From positions 35,062 through 99,061 of the forward strand of contig NZ_AZVB01000004.1 in the NCBI RefSeq assembly GCF_000513995.1: a stretch of DNA of 64,000 nucleotides, in the 5' to 3' direction. The position numbers were made by a program, and so were the translations under genes. Shown here piece after piece: positions 28,991 through 44,331 of this stretch (position 1 is the first letter of the stretch; every line of letters begins with the position of its first letter). The notes beneath the pieces were generated by a model that ran no database searches, was not told where the DNA came from, and saw nothing but the letters and a program-made list of their open reading frames with translations. Origin of the DNA: Pseudoxanthomonas sp. J35. Lineage in GTDB: Bacteria > Pseudomonadota > Gammaproteobacteria > Xanthomonadales > Xanthomonadaceae.

Positions 28991-29887
28991 ATGACCCTCC
29001 CCCGTTCGAACCTGGCGGCCGCCGGCTGGATGATCGCGGCCGTGGCCAGCTTCTCGCTGATGGACGCGGGCATGAAGCTGCTGTCGGCGCACTACCCGCC
29101 GCTGCAGGTGACCCTGCTGCGCGGCGCCGCCTCGCTGCCGTTCGTGCTGGCCTGGGTGCTGGCCACCGCCGGGCCGCGTTCGATCGTGCCGGTGCGCTGG
29201 GGCCTGCACCTGCTGCGCGGCGTGCTGGGCATGGCGATGATCGGCTGCTTCGTGTTCGCGCTGAAGCGGATGCCGCTGTCCACCGCGTACACGATCTACT
29301 TCGTCGCGCCGCTGCTGGTGGCCGCGCTGTCGGTGCCGCTGCTGGGCGAACGGGTGGGGCCGCGGCGCTGGACCGCCATCGCCATTGGCCTGGTCGGCGT
29401 GATCGTGGTGCTGCGGCCCGGCGCCGACGGGCTGGTCTCGCTGCCCGGGCTGATGGTGCTGCTGGCGGCCACCGCCTACGCCGTGGCCGCGGTGACCGTG
29501 AGCCTGCTGACCCGCACCGACACGCCGCAGTCGATGGTGGTGTGGTTCTTGCTGATCATGGCCGTGGGCGCCGGCGTGGCCGCGATCCCCGGCTGGGTGC
29601 CGCTGCGCCTGGAGCACGCCTGGCTGATCCTGGGCATGGGCCTGGCCGGCGCGCTGGGCCAGGTGGCGCTGACCGCGGCGTTCATGCGCGGCGACGCCTC
29701 GATGATCGCGCCGCTGGAATACACCGGCCTGGTCTGGGTGATCGGCTGGGACTGGCTGCTGTGGCGCACCCTGCCGGATGCGATGACCTGGGTCGGCGCG
29801 GCGATCATCGTCGCCAGCGGGCTGTACCTGCTGCGGCGCGAACGCGTGACCCGTACTGCCCGCTGCGCGACGCTCGACCAGCCGTGA
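28991..29887 (+). CDS. DMT-family transporter (EamA)
   Basis: This is an inner-membrane drug/metabolite-type exporter of 298 residues with about ten helices arranged as two EamA repeats. Typical motifs are MKLLSAHYPPLQVTLLRGAASLPFV and STAYTIYFVAPLLVAALSVPLLGERVGPRRWTAIAIGLVGVIVVLRPG. It resembles the RarD/YdcZ and S-adenosylmethionine-uptake-like branch of the superfamily. No substrate can be named. The -10-like GACAAT ends six bases before the ATG. Confidence 0.87.
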   Translation: MTLPRSNLAAAGWMIAAVASFSLMDAGMKLLSAHYPPLQVTLLRGAASLPFVLAWVLATAGPRSIVPVRWGLHLLRGVLGMAMIGCFVFALKRMPLSTAYTIYFVAPLLVAALSVPLLGERVGPRRWTAIAIGLVGVIVVLRPGADGLVSLPGLMVLLAATAYAVAAVTVSLLTRTDTPQSMVVWFLLIMAVGAGVAAIPGWVPLRLEHAWLILGMGLAGALGQVALTAAFMRGDASMIAPLEYTGLVWVIGWDWLLWRTLPDAMTWVGAAIIVASGLYLLRRERVTRTARCATLDQP

Positions 29888-29956
29888 CCACAGCGGCGTG
29901 ACGCGAAGCCGCGGCGGGACGGGTTAGCCTGCGGGCTGGCCATCCGGAAGCGGACC

Positions 29957-30517
29957 ATGCCCCTGCTGCTTGCCGTGCCGCTGGCGATCCTGCTGGCGCT
30001 GTCCCTGCTGCTGGTGCTGCTGCCGCTGTCGCTGTGGCAGCGTTGGCGCCTGGCCGGTTCGCGCCGGCGCGCGCGCGGCTGGGCGATGGCGCTGGCGTGG
30101 TGGTCCTCGCTGGGCTCGAGCCTGCTGTTCCTGCTGTTCGTGCTGGTGGCCGGGCACTTCTGGCCCTCGGCCTGGGCCTACGTGGCGCTGGCCTGGCCGG
30201 CGGGACTGCTGCTGGGCGCGCTCGGCCATGCGCTGACCCGCTTCGAGCCGACGCCGCAGGGCCTGTACTACCGCTCCAGCCGCGTCATCGCCCTGGGGCT
30301 GGTGCTGCTGGTGGCGGTGCGGCTGGGTGCCGGGCTGGTGCAGGGAATGCGCGGCGGCTTCGGCGCGGGCTGGCCGGACAGTGGCTGGCTCAGCCATGCC
30401 GGCCTGCTGGCGATCGGCGCGCTGCTGCTGGGCTATGCGACGGCGCAGTCGCTGGGGCTGTACCGGCGCGTGCGGCGGTTCGAACGCCACCGCGGCTACG
30501 ACCGCTCGCCGGGCTGA
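29957..30517 (+). CDS. Membrane protein of unknown function
   Basis: The 186-residue product has five or six hydrophobic helices (LLLAVPLAILLALSLLLVLLPLSLWQRW and VIALGLVLLVAVRLGAGLVQGM, for example). It ends in a basic tail (YRRVRRFERHRGYDRSPG). The pattern of helix pairs with RFEPTPQGLYYRSSRVIALGL recalls DUF1453-type proteins, but I am not sure of that. It follows the EamA gene by 70 bases and is convergent with ompW. Confidence 0.7.
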   Translation: MPLLLAVPLAILLALSLLLVLLPLSLWQRWRLAGSRRRARGWAMALAWWSSLGSSLLFLLFVLVAGHFWPSAWAYVALAWPAGLLLGALGHALTRFEPTPQGLYYRSSRVIALGLVLLVAVRLGAGLVQGMRGGFGAGWPDSGWLSHAGLLAIGALLLGYATAQSLGLYRRVRRFERHRGYDRSPG

Positions 30518-30546
30518 GGCGTCCTACCCGGCCTTCCATGCATGAA

Positions 30547-30572
30547 CGAACGGGCCCCGCGGGGCCCGTTCG
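30547..30572. terminator. Bidirectional hairpin terminator
   Basis: A 26-base perfect palindrome (half site CGAACGGGCCCCG) lies between the convergent membrane-protein gene and ompW. There is no T run, so termination is inferred from position. Confidence 0.55.
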
Positions 30573-30596
30573 CGATTGCAGCGGAACCGGCGTGCG

Positions 30597-31220
30597 TCAG
30601 AAGCGCGCGCCGATGCCCACGCCGACGGTCCACGGATCCAGCTTCAGCTTCTCGCCGGTGCCTTCGCCGGCGACGCGGACCTCCGGGCGGCCATGCATGT
30701 AGCGCACGTCGGTGCGGGCGAACCAGGTCGGGGTGATGTTGAAGTCCATGCCGATCGTGCCGATCGCGCCCTTGGCGTTGGACAGGCCCACGTGCAGGCC
30801 GTCGCCGCCGATGTCCTCGTTGCTGAAGTTGGACTCGTAATAGCCCACGCCCACGAACGGGCGGAACACGTTGTCGGCCTGGCCGAAGTGCCACTGGCCG
30901 CTCAGCGCGATCGGCTGCTGCTGCACGGTGCCCAGCTTGCCGACGCCGTCCTGGCGGACGCGGTGGTCGAACTTGTCGGCCGCGCCCCACAGCTCGATGG
31001 CGAGGTTGTCGTTGGCGTACCAGCTGGCGCTCAGCGTCGGCGCCGGGCCGCCGTCCACGCGCAGGCCATTGCCCGGGTCGGACGGATTCATGTGGGCGAA
31101 GCCGCCGGTGACGGCAAAGCGCTTGCCGGAGGCGGTGTCGGTGGTGGTGTCCTGGGCGAAGGCGGAACCGGCCGCCAGCGCCGGGATCAAGGCCAGGGAG
31201 AGGATTCGAATGGACCGCAT
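30597..31220 (-). CDS. ompW: OmpW-family outer-membrane protein
   Basis: OmpW proteins are eight-stranded barrels that pass small hydrophobic molecules across the outer membrane. The 207-residue precursor has a Sec signal peptide (MRSIRILSLALIPALAAGSAFA). Typical blocks are PAPTLSASWYANDNLAIELWGA, VFRPFVGVGYYESNF and the closing LDPWTVGVGIGARF, ending in Phe as needed for BAM-mediated insertion. AGGAG lies upstream of the ATG. Confidence 0.92.
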   Translation of the reverse strand: MRSIRILSLALIPALAAGSAFAQDTTTDTASGKRFAVTGGFAHMNPSDPGNGLRVDGGPAPTLSASWYANDNLAIELWGAADKFDHRVRQDGVGKLGTVQQQPIALSGQWHFGQADNVFRPFVGVGYYESNFSNEDIGGDGLHVGLSNAKGAIGTIGMDFNITPTWFARTDVRYMHGRPEVRVAGEGTGEKLKLDPWTVGVGIGARF

Positions 31221-31586
31221 GGGGAGTTCTCCTGTTGTTGTTCTGGTGCCCTTGGAGTGGGCGCGCCCGACCGTAGTGGCGCGTGGATGAACCTCCGCAG
31301 GCTCGCGGACGCATGTCGTCGCGACGGTTCAGGCAGTCGCCGGCAGGCCCCGTGGTTGCTTCATCGCGCGACGTCGCCACGTTCATGCAGCTCATCGGCG
31401 GGTGAGCGCGCCGGGGCCGGCGGGTGGCATCGATGCGCCGTGAAAGCACCGGCGCGCGCCTCCGCATCGCGGCACGCCGGAACATGCGCATGCGTACTGA
31501 AACGGGCCGTCGCATGCGGCGACGGTCACCGCTGAAACCTGTCCGGGACAGGCTCCACGGGACATCGCGCGGTTTCGTGCGGGAGG

Positions 31587-31615
31587 TTGGCGGGTGGGGC
31601 GAGGCCGGACACAAT
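31587..31615 (+). promoter_or_regulatory. Possible promoter of aceF-lpdA
   Basis: TTGGCG at 31587-31592 and CACAAT at 31610-31615 are spaced 17 bases apart, 39 bases before the aceF ATG. The rest of 31221-31654 shows two small hairpins (around 31514 and 31538) but no gene I can support. Confidence 0.35.
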
Positions 31616-31654
31616 AGGGGTCTTTCCCCCACGCATAACCGCCGGAGTCCTGGC

Positions 31655-33073
31655 ATGGCCGAAATCAAGGAAGCGCGCGTCCCCGATATCGGGGATTACA
31701 GCGACGTCCCCGTCATCGAAGTCCTCGTCGCAGTTGGCGACACCGTCGCCAAGGACCAGGGACTGGTGACGCTGGAGTCGGACAAGGCCACGCTGGAAGT
31801 GCCCGCGCCGTTCGCCGGCGTGGTCAAGGAGCTGAAGGTCAAGATCGGCGACACCCTCTCCGAGGGCAGTGTCGTGGCGCTGATCGAGGTCGCCGGCGAG
31901 GCCGCGCCCGCCGCGCCGAAGGCCGAAGCCCCGAAGGCCGAAGCCGCGCCCGCGCCGGTGAAGACCGCCGCAACCGGCGCCAGGGTCGAGCCGGTGGCGC
32001 CGTCCGCGGCGCCCGACAAGCTGGCCCAGCGCGAGATCGCGCAGGCCGATCGCGTACCGACGCCGTCCGGTAGTGATCCGGAAGCCAATCCGCCGCGCAC
32101 TCCGCCGGTGGAATTCAACGCTGACAGCGTGCTGCCGGGAAAAGTGCCGTACGCCTCGCCGGCGGTGCGCCTGTTCGCGCGCGAGCTGGGCGTGGACCTG
32201 TTCCAGGTCAAGGGCAGCGAACGCGGCGGCCGCATCACCCGCGAGGACGTGCAGCGCTTCGTCAAGGCCGCGCTCGCCGGTGGCGCTTCGCCGTCGGCCC
32301 CGGCCGGCGCGGTGGCGGGCGGTGGCGGACTCAACCTGCTGCCGTGGCCGAAGGTCGACTTCGCCAAATTCGGCGAGATCGAGACCCGGCCGTTGTCGCG
32401 GATCAAGAAGATCTCCGGCGCCAACCTCGCCCGCAACTGGGCGATGATCCCGCACGTCACCCAGTTCGACCAGGCCGACATCACCGAGCTTGAGGAACTG
32501 CGCGTGCAGCTCAACAAGGAGCAGGAAAAGGCCAAGTCCGGCATCAAGCTGACCATGCTGGCGTTCCTGCTGAAGGCCTCGGTCGCCGCGCTCAAGCAGT
32601 TCCCCGAGTTCAACGCTTCGCTGGACGAGACCGGCGAGAACCTGACCCTCAAGAAGTACTTCCACATCGGCTTCGCCGCCGATACGCCCAACGGCCTGGT
32701 CGTGCCGGTGATCCGCGACGTCGACCGCAAGGGCGTGCTGCAGATCGCCCAGGAAATGGGCGAGCTGGCGAAGAAGGCGCGCGAAGGCAAGCTCGGCCCG
32801 GCCGACATGCAGGGTGGCTGCTTCTCGATCAGCTCGCTGGGCGGCATCGGCGGCACCGCGTTCACCCCGATCATCAACGCGCCGGAAGTGGCGATCCTGG
32901 GCGTGTCCAAGTCCAGCTTCCAGCCGGTGTGGGACGGCAAGCAGTTCGTGCCGCGCCTGACCCTGCCGCTGTCGCTGAGCTACGACCACCGCGTGATCGA
33001 CGGCGCCGCCGCCGCGCGCTTCACCAGCTACCTGTCGCAGGTCCTCGCCGACATGCGCCGCGTGCTGCTGTAA
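31655..33073 (+). CDS. aceF: Dihydrolipoamide acetyltransferase (pyruvate dehydrogenase E2)
   Basis: E2 carries acetyl groups on lipoyl-lysine and passes them to CoA in the pyruvate dehydrogenase core. The 472-residue protein has a single lipoyl domain (lysine in ESDKA, Lys44), an Ala/Pro linker, an E3/E1-binding domain (KVPYASPAVRLFARELGVDLFQVKGSERGGRITREDVQRF) and the catalytic domain ending in SYDHRVIDGAAAARF with the active-site His. Enterobacterial E2 has three lipoyl domains, so this one is short. The extra domains sit in lpdA, which follows after 12 bases. aceE is not in the window. Confidence 0.97.
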   Translation: MAEIKEARVPDIGDYSDVPVIEVLVAVGDTVAKDQGLVTLESDKATLEVPAPFAGVVKELKVKIGDTLSEGSVVALIEVAGEAAPAAPKAEAPKAEAAPAPVKTAATGARVEPVAPSAAPDKLAQREIAQADRVPTPSGSDPEANPPRTPPVEFNADSVLPGKVPYASPAVRLFARELGVDLFQVKGSERGGRITREDVQRFVKAALAGGASPSAPAGAVAGGGGLNLLPWPKVDFAKFGEIETRPLSRIKKISGANLARNWAMIPHVTQFDQADITELEELRVQLNKEQEKAKSGIKLTMLAFLLKASVAALKQFPEFNASLDETGENLTLKKYFHIGFAADTPNGLVVPVIRDVDRKGVLQIAQEMGELAKKAREGKLGPADMQGGCFSISSLGGIGGTAFTPIINAPEVAILGVSKSSFQPVWDGKQFVPRLTLPLSLSYDHRVIDGAAAARFTSYLSQVLADMRRVLL

Positions 33074-33085
33074 GGAGGCATGGAC

Positions 33086-35236
<2,151 letters not shown>

Positions 35237-35256
35237 GCCGCGCCGGCGGCAACACA

Positions 35257-35290
35257 AGGAAAAACCCCGGCAATCGCCGGGGTTTTTCCT
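35257..35290. terminator. Bidirectional terminator after lpdA
   Basis: A 15-bp stem (AGGAAAAACCCCGGC and its complement) with loop AATC carries A and T runs at its foot, so it can stop both lpdA and the convergent outer-membrane gene. Confidence 0.92.
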
Positions 35291-35312
35291 GTCCGGGCAT
35301 GGTGCGGCGGGC

Positions 35313-36125
35313 TCAGAACGCCAGGGTGACGCCCACCACCGGCCCCTTGAAGCGCTGGTCCCAGCCGACGATGCCGTTGCCCAGGCCGTCGCCGCTGACC
35401 TCGCGCTTCACGTCCAGGCGGTACCACTCGTAGCCGGCGAACAGGCCGAAGTTGGGGGTGAAGCGGTATTCGGCGATGGCATTGGCGCGGGTGATGCTGC
35501 CGTCGTAGTCGTCGAAGTCGCCCCAGTCGGCGTCGAGGTACTGGCCCTGCAGGTTGAGCAGCCAGCGGTCGCCCGGGCGGGCGGTGAAGCGCACACCGAC
35601 CACCGGGGCGTAGCCGTCCTCGCTGGCGCTGTCGGTCCAGCGGTCGTCGCCGGCCTCGGCCACGAGGCTGGCGGTGGCCTTGGCCCATTCGGCGCCGATC
35701 TGCAGGCCGAGGCTGAAGCTGTCGTTCTCGACCACGGCGAAGTCGTAGACCAGGGTGGCCAGCTGGAAGTCGAGCTCGGCCTCCGCGTAGCTGCCGGCCG
35801 GGATGGTGGTGGCGTCGAAGGAGATGTCCTCGCCGAGGGTCTCGCGGCGCTTCTTGTCGTAGTTGAAGTAGTCGAAGACCAGGCGGTGGCGGTCGCCCAT
35901 GCGGAACACGCCGTCCACGCGCGGCACCCATTCCTCGCTGCCGAAGTCGAAGGTCTCGGAGAAGCGGTACGGCTGGTCCTGGTAGGTGGTCGAGGCCGAC
36001 AGGGTGGTCTCGGCATCGGCGTTCAGCGCGCCCAGGCGCAGGGTGAAACGGTCGGCTTCCTGGGCCTGGACGGCCGGGACGGAGAGCAGGGCGAGGGGCA
36101 GGGCGGCGAGCACGGCGGGTCGCAT
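35313..36125 (-). CDS. Outer-membrane beta-barrel protein
   Basis: The 270-residue precursor starts with a signal peptide (MRPAVLAALPLALLSVPAVQAQE) and continues as alternating amphipathic strands (HRLVFDYFNYDKKRRETLGEDISFD, WLLNLQGQYLDADWGDFDDYDGSITRANAIAEYRFTPNFGLFAGYEWYRLDVK). It ends in GVTLAF, a barrel insertion signal. The extracellular turns are rich in Asp. It resembles unnamed porin-like proteins of xanthomonads; no substrate or family name can be given. A possible attenuator or small RNA gene lies 130 bases upstream on the same strand. Confidence 0.8.
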   Translation of the reverse strand: MRPAVLAALPLALLSVPAVQAQEADRFTLRLGALNADAETTLSASTTYQDQPYRFSETFDFGSEEWVPRVDGVFRMGDRHRLVFDYFNYDKKRRETLGEDISFDATTIPAGSYAEAELDFQLATLVYDFAVVENDSFSLGLQIGAEWAKATASLVAEAGDDRWTDSASEDGYAPVVGVRFTARPGDRWLLNLQGQYLDADWGDFDDYDGSITRANAIAEYRFTPNFGLFAGYEWYRLDVKREVSGDGLGNGIVGWDQRFKGPVVGVTLAF

Positions 36126-36251
36126 GGGCGGGGAAGTCCTTGGGTGGCGGGACCTCCATGATTCCGGCGGCGCGGTACATGCGCGGTGACGCCGGCATCG
36201 ATGACGGGTGAAAACGCCGGCGATCGCGCAGCCAACATGGCCGATGCGGAC

Positions 36252-36345
36252 AATAAAAAGGCCCCGGATGGGGTCCGGGGCCTGCAGGGACTGGACCGAC
36301 GAGGTTCTCCGTCCCCTGCAGGCATCGACCGGCCGGTGCCATGGA
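36252..36345 (-). ncRNA. Candidate small RNA or leader ending in a strong terminator
   Basis: Read on the minus strand, a 12-bp stem with one bulge (36323-36311 pairing with 36291-36280, arms GCCTGCAGGGGAC and GTCCCTGCAGGC) is followed at once by a 9-bp terminator stem (GGCCCCGGA-type, 36282-36260) and a run of five T (36259-36255). No minus-strand gene lies upstream to be terminated. It could be a short regulatory RNA divergent from the atp promoter, or a leader attenuator of the outer-membrane gene at 35313-36125. The upstream limit is a guess and no promoter was identified. Confidence 0.4.
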
Positions 36346-36378
36346 AGTTCCATACGCCGGTTGTGCGACCTTCGGCGG

Positions 36379-36408
36379 TTGTCCCGGAAAATGTCCCGCT
36401 GCTATACT
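36379..36408 (+). promoter_or_regulatory. Sigma-70 promoter of the atp operon
   Basis: TTGTCC at 36379-36384 and TATACT at 36403-36408 have an 18-base spacer, about 64 bases before the GTG of atpI. The start region is otherwise free of hairpins on the plus strand. Confidence 0.6.
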
Positions 36409-36471
36409 TTTGCAGCTCGACAGGGCGCGTTTGCGTCCGGCCTCCCGCCGACTCCCGCAGGTAACCGTCTC

Positions 36472-36840
36472 GTGCTGAATTCCGTTGCCGCAGGCCGGCG
36501 ACAGGCCGGCCGCGCGATCGCCTGGCAGGTAGTGGCGACGCTGCTGGTCGCGCTGGCATGCCTCTGGAAGGGGCAGGGCTGGGCCGCGGCCGCGCTCGTG
36601 GGCGGTGGTTCGGTGGTCCTGGCGGGATGGATTTCGGCCCGGATAGCGCTGGGGGGCGGCGTGGACGCCGCGGTCCCGGCGCTGACCAGGCTGGTGGCCG
36701 GGGTGCTGGCCAAGTGGCTGGTGCTGGTCGCGGCGCTGTCGCTGGGCGTGATCGCCCTGGGGCTGCACCCGCTGCCGATGCTGGCCGCCGCTGCGGCGGT
36801 ACTGGCGGCGCAGATGGTGGCGCTGGCGGTTCGCCGCTGA
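36472..36840 (+). CDS. atpI: ATP synthase subunit I (AtpI-like)
   Basis: AtpI is a small membrane protein that helps assemble the c-ring of F1Fo ATP synthase. The 122-residue product has four hydrophobic helices and the family-type basic N-terminus (RRQAGRAIAWQVVATLLVALACLWKGQGWAAAALVGG). The GTG start at 36472 was chosen because the preceding in-frame residues lack membrane character and fall across the promoter. It is the first gene of the atp operon. Confidence 0.85.
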   Translation: MLNSVAAGRRQAGRAIAWQVVATLLVALACLWKGQGWAAAALVGGGSVVLAGWISARIALGGGVDAAVPALTRLVAGVLAKWLVLVAALSLGVIALGLHPLPMLAAAAAVLAAQMVALAVRR

Positions 36841-36888
36841 CGCTGGCCGCTTCATCAATCAGGTTGTTAGAACAGGAAAAACGGACCC

Positions 36889-38035
<1,147 letters not shown>

Positions 38036-38161
38036 TTGCCGGTCCGGATCGGCATTTCTACGGCTCTGCCGCCGCCCGCGCCCGCGGAGCGGCGGCAGCA
38101 AGCGGGTTAGCCTGCCGGCCAATGCGGCCGCAGGCGCCCTGAGCACAGGCAGAGCGCACCC

Positions 38162-38632
38162 ATGAGCATCAATCTGACCCTTATCGCCCAGGCGCTGGCT
38201 TTCGCCGCGCTGATCTGGCTGATCGCCACCAAGATCTGGCCGCCGCTGCTGAAGGCCATCGAGGAGCGCCAGCAGAAGATCGCCGAGGGCCTGGCCGCGG
38301 CCGACCGCAGCCAGAAGGAACTGGCGCAGGCGCAGGACAAGGTCAACGAGCTGCTGAAGGAAGCCCGCGTCAAGGCCAACGAGATCATCGACCAGGCCCA
38401 CGCGCGCGCCAACCAGATCGTCGACGCGGCCCGCGAGGAAGCGGTCGCCGAGGCCAACCGCCAGAAGGCACTCGCCCAGGCCGAGATTGACGCGTCCGCC
38501 AACCGCGCCCGCGAGGAGCTGCGCAAGCAGGTTTCGGTGCTGGTCGTGAGCGGCGCCGAGAAGCTGCTGCGTCGCGAGATCGACGCCAACGTCCACAAGT
38601 CGCTGCTGGACGAACTGGCTGCCGAGATCTGA
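38162..38632 (+). CDS. atpF: F1Fo ATP synthase subunit b
   Basis: Subunit b is the peripheral stalk. One N-terminal membrane helix ([24 protein letters not shown]) is followed by a long charged right-handed coiled coil (KDQ/EAR-rich) that ends in [32 protein letters not shown], which binds subunit delta. The 156 residues are normal, and it precedes atpH by four bases. Confidence 0.97.
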   Translation: MSINLTLIAQALAFAALIWLIATKIWPPLLKAIEERQQKIAEGLAAADRSQKELAQAQDKVNELLKEARVKANEIIDQAHARANQIVDAAREEAVAEANRQKALAQAEIDASANRAREELRKQVSVLVVSGAEKLLRREIDANVHKSLLDELAAEI

Positions 38633-38636
38633 CGAC

Positions 38637-39164
38637 ATGAGCCAGGCCCTCACCCTTGCCCGTCCCTACGCCCGCGCCGCCCATGCGGTCGCGCGCGACG
38701 AAGGCCGCGTGGAAGCGTGGTCGCAGGCCCTGGGCTTCGCCGCCCAGGTCGCCGCCGACCCGCGCGTGGCCGGTCTGCTGCTCAATCCGGAGCTGGGCAG
38801 TGACCAGGCGGTCGCGCTGCTGGCGCCGGAGGGCGCGGACGCCTCGTTCACCCGCTTCCTGGCCCTGCTGGCCGACGCCGGCCGCCTGCCGCTGCTGGCC
38901 GAGATCGCCGGGCTGTTCGAGCAGCTCCGCGCCGAGGACCAGCGCGTGGTCCGCACCACCGTGACCTCCGCCACCGAGCTGTCGGCGCAGGAGCTGGACA
39001 AGCTCCGCGAGGCGCTCAAGCGCCGTTTCGGCCGCGACGTGGAGATCCAGACGGCGGTGGACACCGGCCTGATCGGCGGCGCGGTGATCGACGCCGGCGA
39101 CGTGGTCATCGACGGCTCGCTCAAGGGCAAGCTGGCGCGCCTGCAGACGGCGCTGGCCGGCTGA
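38637..39164 (+). CDS. atpH: F1Fo ATP synthase subunit delta
   Basis: Delta caps the F1 head and joins it to the b stalk. The 175-residue protein has the helical N-terminal domain ([32 protein letters not shown]) and the C-terminal [32 protein letters not shown] signature. It sits between atpF and atpA as usual. Confidence 0.96.
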   Translation: MSQALTLARPYARAAHAVARDEGRVEAWSQALGFAAQVAADPRVAGLLLNPELGSDQAVALLAPEGADASFTRFLALLADAGRLPLLAEIAGLFEQLRAEDQRVVRTTVTSATELSAQELDKLREALKRRFGRDVEIQTAVDTGLIGGAVIDAGDVVIDGSLKGKLARLQTALAG

Positions 39165-39234
39165 CGGACCGCTCCAGACAGTTCACTTTTCAGGTCGCAG
39201 ACCCGCCAGGGCGCGCGACTCCAAGGAAACCAAC

Positions 39235-40782
<1,548 letters not shown>

Positions 40783-40864
40783 GCCGCGCGGCGGGCATGC
40801 CCGCCGGGTAGACGCAACCAAGTCCACACGGCGGGCCCCCGGGCCCGCCCCACGGGAAGAAGAG

Positions 40865-41728
40865 ATGGCTGGCGGACGCGAAATCAAAACCAAGATCAAG
40901 AGCGTGCAGAACACCCGCAAGGTGACCCGCGCGCTGGAGATGGTCTCGGCCTCCAAGATCCGCAAGGCACAGGACCGGATGCGGACCTCGCGCCCGTACG
41001 CGCACGCGATGAAGCAGGTCATCGGCCACCTGGCCCAGGCCAGCACCGACTACCAGCACCCGTTCCTGGTCGAGCGCGAGCAGGTCAAGCGCGTCGGCTA
41101 CATCGTCGTGTCCTCCGACCGCGGCCTGGCCGGCGGCCTCAACAACAATCTGTTCCGCAAGCTGCTGGGCGAGATCCGCCAGCACAACGAGCAGGGCGTC
41201 GAGGTCGACATGGTCACCATCGGCCAGAAGGCGCAGGCCTTCTTCCGCCGGATCAAGGTGAACATGGTCGGCAGCGTTTCCCACCTGGGCGACGTGCCGC
41301 ACCTGGACGACCTGATCGGCGTGATCAAGGTGATGCTGGACGCGTACACCGAAGGCAAGGTCGACCGCGTGTACGTGGTCTACAACCACTTCGTGAACAC
41401 GATGAGCCAGAAGGCCACCTTCGACCAGCTGCTGCCGCTGCCGGCGGCGCAGGCCGGGGTGCCGAACCACGACTGGGACTACATCTACGAGCCCGACGCG
41501 GCCACGGTGCTGGACCACGTGATCACCCGCTACATCGAGTCGCTGGTGTACCAGGCAGTGCTGGAGAACGTCGCTTCGGAGCACGCGGCGCGCATGGTGG
41601 CGATGAAGGCCGCCAGCGACAACGCGACCAAGCTGATCGGCACGCTGAACCTGGTCTACAACAAGGCCCGCCAGGCGGCGATCACCCAGGAAATCTCCGA
41701 GATCGTGGGCGGCGCCGCGGCGGTCTGA
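40865..41728 (+). CDS. atpG: F1Fo ATP synthase subunit gamma
   Basis: Gamma is the central rotor shaft of F1. The 287-residue protein begins with the long coiled-coil helix ([34 protein letters not shown]). It ends with the partner helix ([50 protein letters not shown]), the most conserved part of the family. The RBS AAGAAGAG lies just before the ATG. Confidence 0.98.
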   Translation: MAGGREIKTKIKSVQNTRKVTRALEMVSASKIRKAQDRMRTSRPYAHAMKQVIGHLAQASTDYQHPFLVEREQVKRVGYIVVSSDRGLAGGLNNNLFRKLLGEIRQHNEQGVEVDMVTIGQKAQAFFRRIKVNMVGSVSHLGDVPHLDDLIGVIKVMLDAYTEGKVDRVYVVYNHFVNTMSQKATFDQLLPLPAAQAGVPNHDWDYIYEPDAATVLDHVITRYIESLVYQAVLENVASEHAARMVAMKAASDNATKLIGTLNLVYNKARQAAITQEISEIVGGAAAV

Positions 41729-41809
41729 TCCAAATCCATCGGGAGCCACACGCAGCCGCGCGGGGCCCCGGAGAAAAACCTTCGGCGACCCGGGTCGCGA
41801 GAATTTTGA

Positions 41810-43225
<1,416 letters not shown>

Positions 43226-43263
43226 GTGCGATCTTCTCCGGACACTGAGCACAGCGAGGCAGC

Positions 43264-43686
43264 ATGAGCACCATCCGTTGCGACATCGTCAGCGCCGAGC
43301 AGGAGATCTTCCACGGCGAGGCCACCCTGGTCGTGGCCACCGGCGAGCTGGGCGAGCTGGGCATCGCGCCGCGGCACGCGCCGCTGATCACGCGGCTGAA
43401 GCCGGGCAAGGTGGTGGTGACGCTGCCTGACGGCTCGTCGCTGGACTTCGCCATTTCCGGCGGCATCCTCGAGGTGCAGCCGCAGGTGGTGACGGTGCTG
43501 GCCGACACCGCGATCCGCGCCGAGGACATCGACGAGGCGGCGGTGCGCAAGGCGAAGGAAGAGGCCGAGCGCGTGCTGGCCAACCGCAGCGAGGCGATGG
43601 ATGTGGCCGAGGCGCAGCAGCGCCTGGCCGAGGTCACCGCCCAGCTGCAGGCCCTCGAGCGCCTGCGCCGCAGCCTCAAGCACTGA
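43264..43686 (+). CDS. atpC: F1Fo ATP synthase subunit epsilon
   Basis: Epsilon is the rotor-bound inhibitor subunit. The 140-residue product has the N-terminal beta-sandwich ([40 protein letters not shown]) and the C-terminal two-helix arm ([47 protein letters not shown]). It closes the operon before a hairpin terminator. Confidence 0.96.
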   Translation: MSTIRCDIVSAEQEIFHGEATLVVATGELGELGIAPRHAPLITRLKPGKVVVTLPDGSSLDFAISGGILEVQPQVVTVLADTAIRAEDIDEAAVRKAKEEAERVLANRSEAMDVAEAQQRLAEVTAQLQALERLRRSLKH

Positions 43687-43723
43687 CGCCCCCTCCCGGC
43701 CACAGCCGGGCAGGGTTTTCCGC

Positions 43724-43758
43724 GAACGCCGGCCCTGGGCCGGCGTTCTGCGTTTCTG
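43724..43758 (+). terminator. Terminator after the atp operon
   Basis: A stem of up to 12 bp (GAACGCCGGCCC/GGGCCGGCGTTC) with a very small loop is followed by TGCGTTTCTG. Confidence 0.65.
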
Positions 43759-44230
43759 GAACAGCAGGTCGCAACGGCAACAGCATTGGGGCGCGTGGGC
43801 TTCGGACGGAGCCGCGGCAGCGCGGGGGGCGCCGGGAATGAACGGGGGCGCCGGCGACGTCCGGTGCGTCGCCACGCGCCAGCTGCCTCACCGCATCGCA
43901 CTGCGACCTGTTGCGGGGGGGCGGTGGCTCTCCGATGGCTCGCTTCGGACGGAGCCGCGGCAGCGCGGGGGTATGGCGCATCGCGCGGTTCCGCGTCCTG
44001 CTCCAACGCGCGAGCGCGGCACATCCATGTGCCGCTTGCGCCGCGCCGGGAATGAACGAGGGCGCTGGCGACGTTTGACGCGTCGCCACGCGCCAGCTGC
44101 CTCACCGCATCGCACTGCGACCTGTTGCCGGAGGGCGGTGGCTCTACGATGGCCGTCTTCGGGTGCTCTGCGGTCGTGGCTCCGTTCTCTTCTCCCCCTC
44201 TCCCGGTGGCAGAGGGGCTTTGCCCGGGCG
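43757..44230 (+). repeat. Modular intergenic repeat, copy B (two tandem units)
   Basis: This fills the 645-base gap between atpC and trpD. Two units each begin with the GCTTCGGACGGAGCCGCGGC module (43799 and 43942) and each end with GTCGCCACGCGCCAGCTGCCTCACCGCATCGCACTGCGACCTGTTGC-type sequence. The second unit has an insertion with the CGCATCGCGCGGTTCCGCG module and a perfect 9-bp hairpin GCGGCACAT-CC-ATGTGCCGC at 44016-44035. A GTCGTGGCTCCGTT module and CCCTCTCCCGG close it. The open frames across it have no RBS or family match. No gene is seen up to 44331. Confidence 0.75.
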
Positions 44231-44331
44231 GGCGCGGACGGGTATTCCCGGGTGCGTATCCGGCCCTGTCCGGGCTACGCGCGGCGCACCGCGATAAACT
44301 CGGCGGGTACCCCCGCAGACGCCCCACGACC

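Noticed and set aside
36208-36471. A longer AtpI reading frame beginning at 36208
   Set aside because: It would run across the atp promoter and the candidate small RNA, and the added 88 residues have no membrane character.
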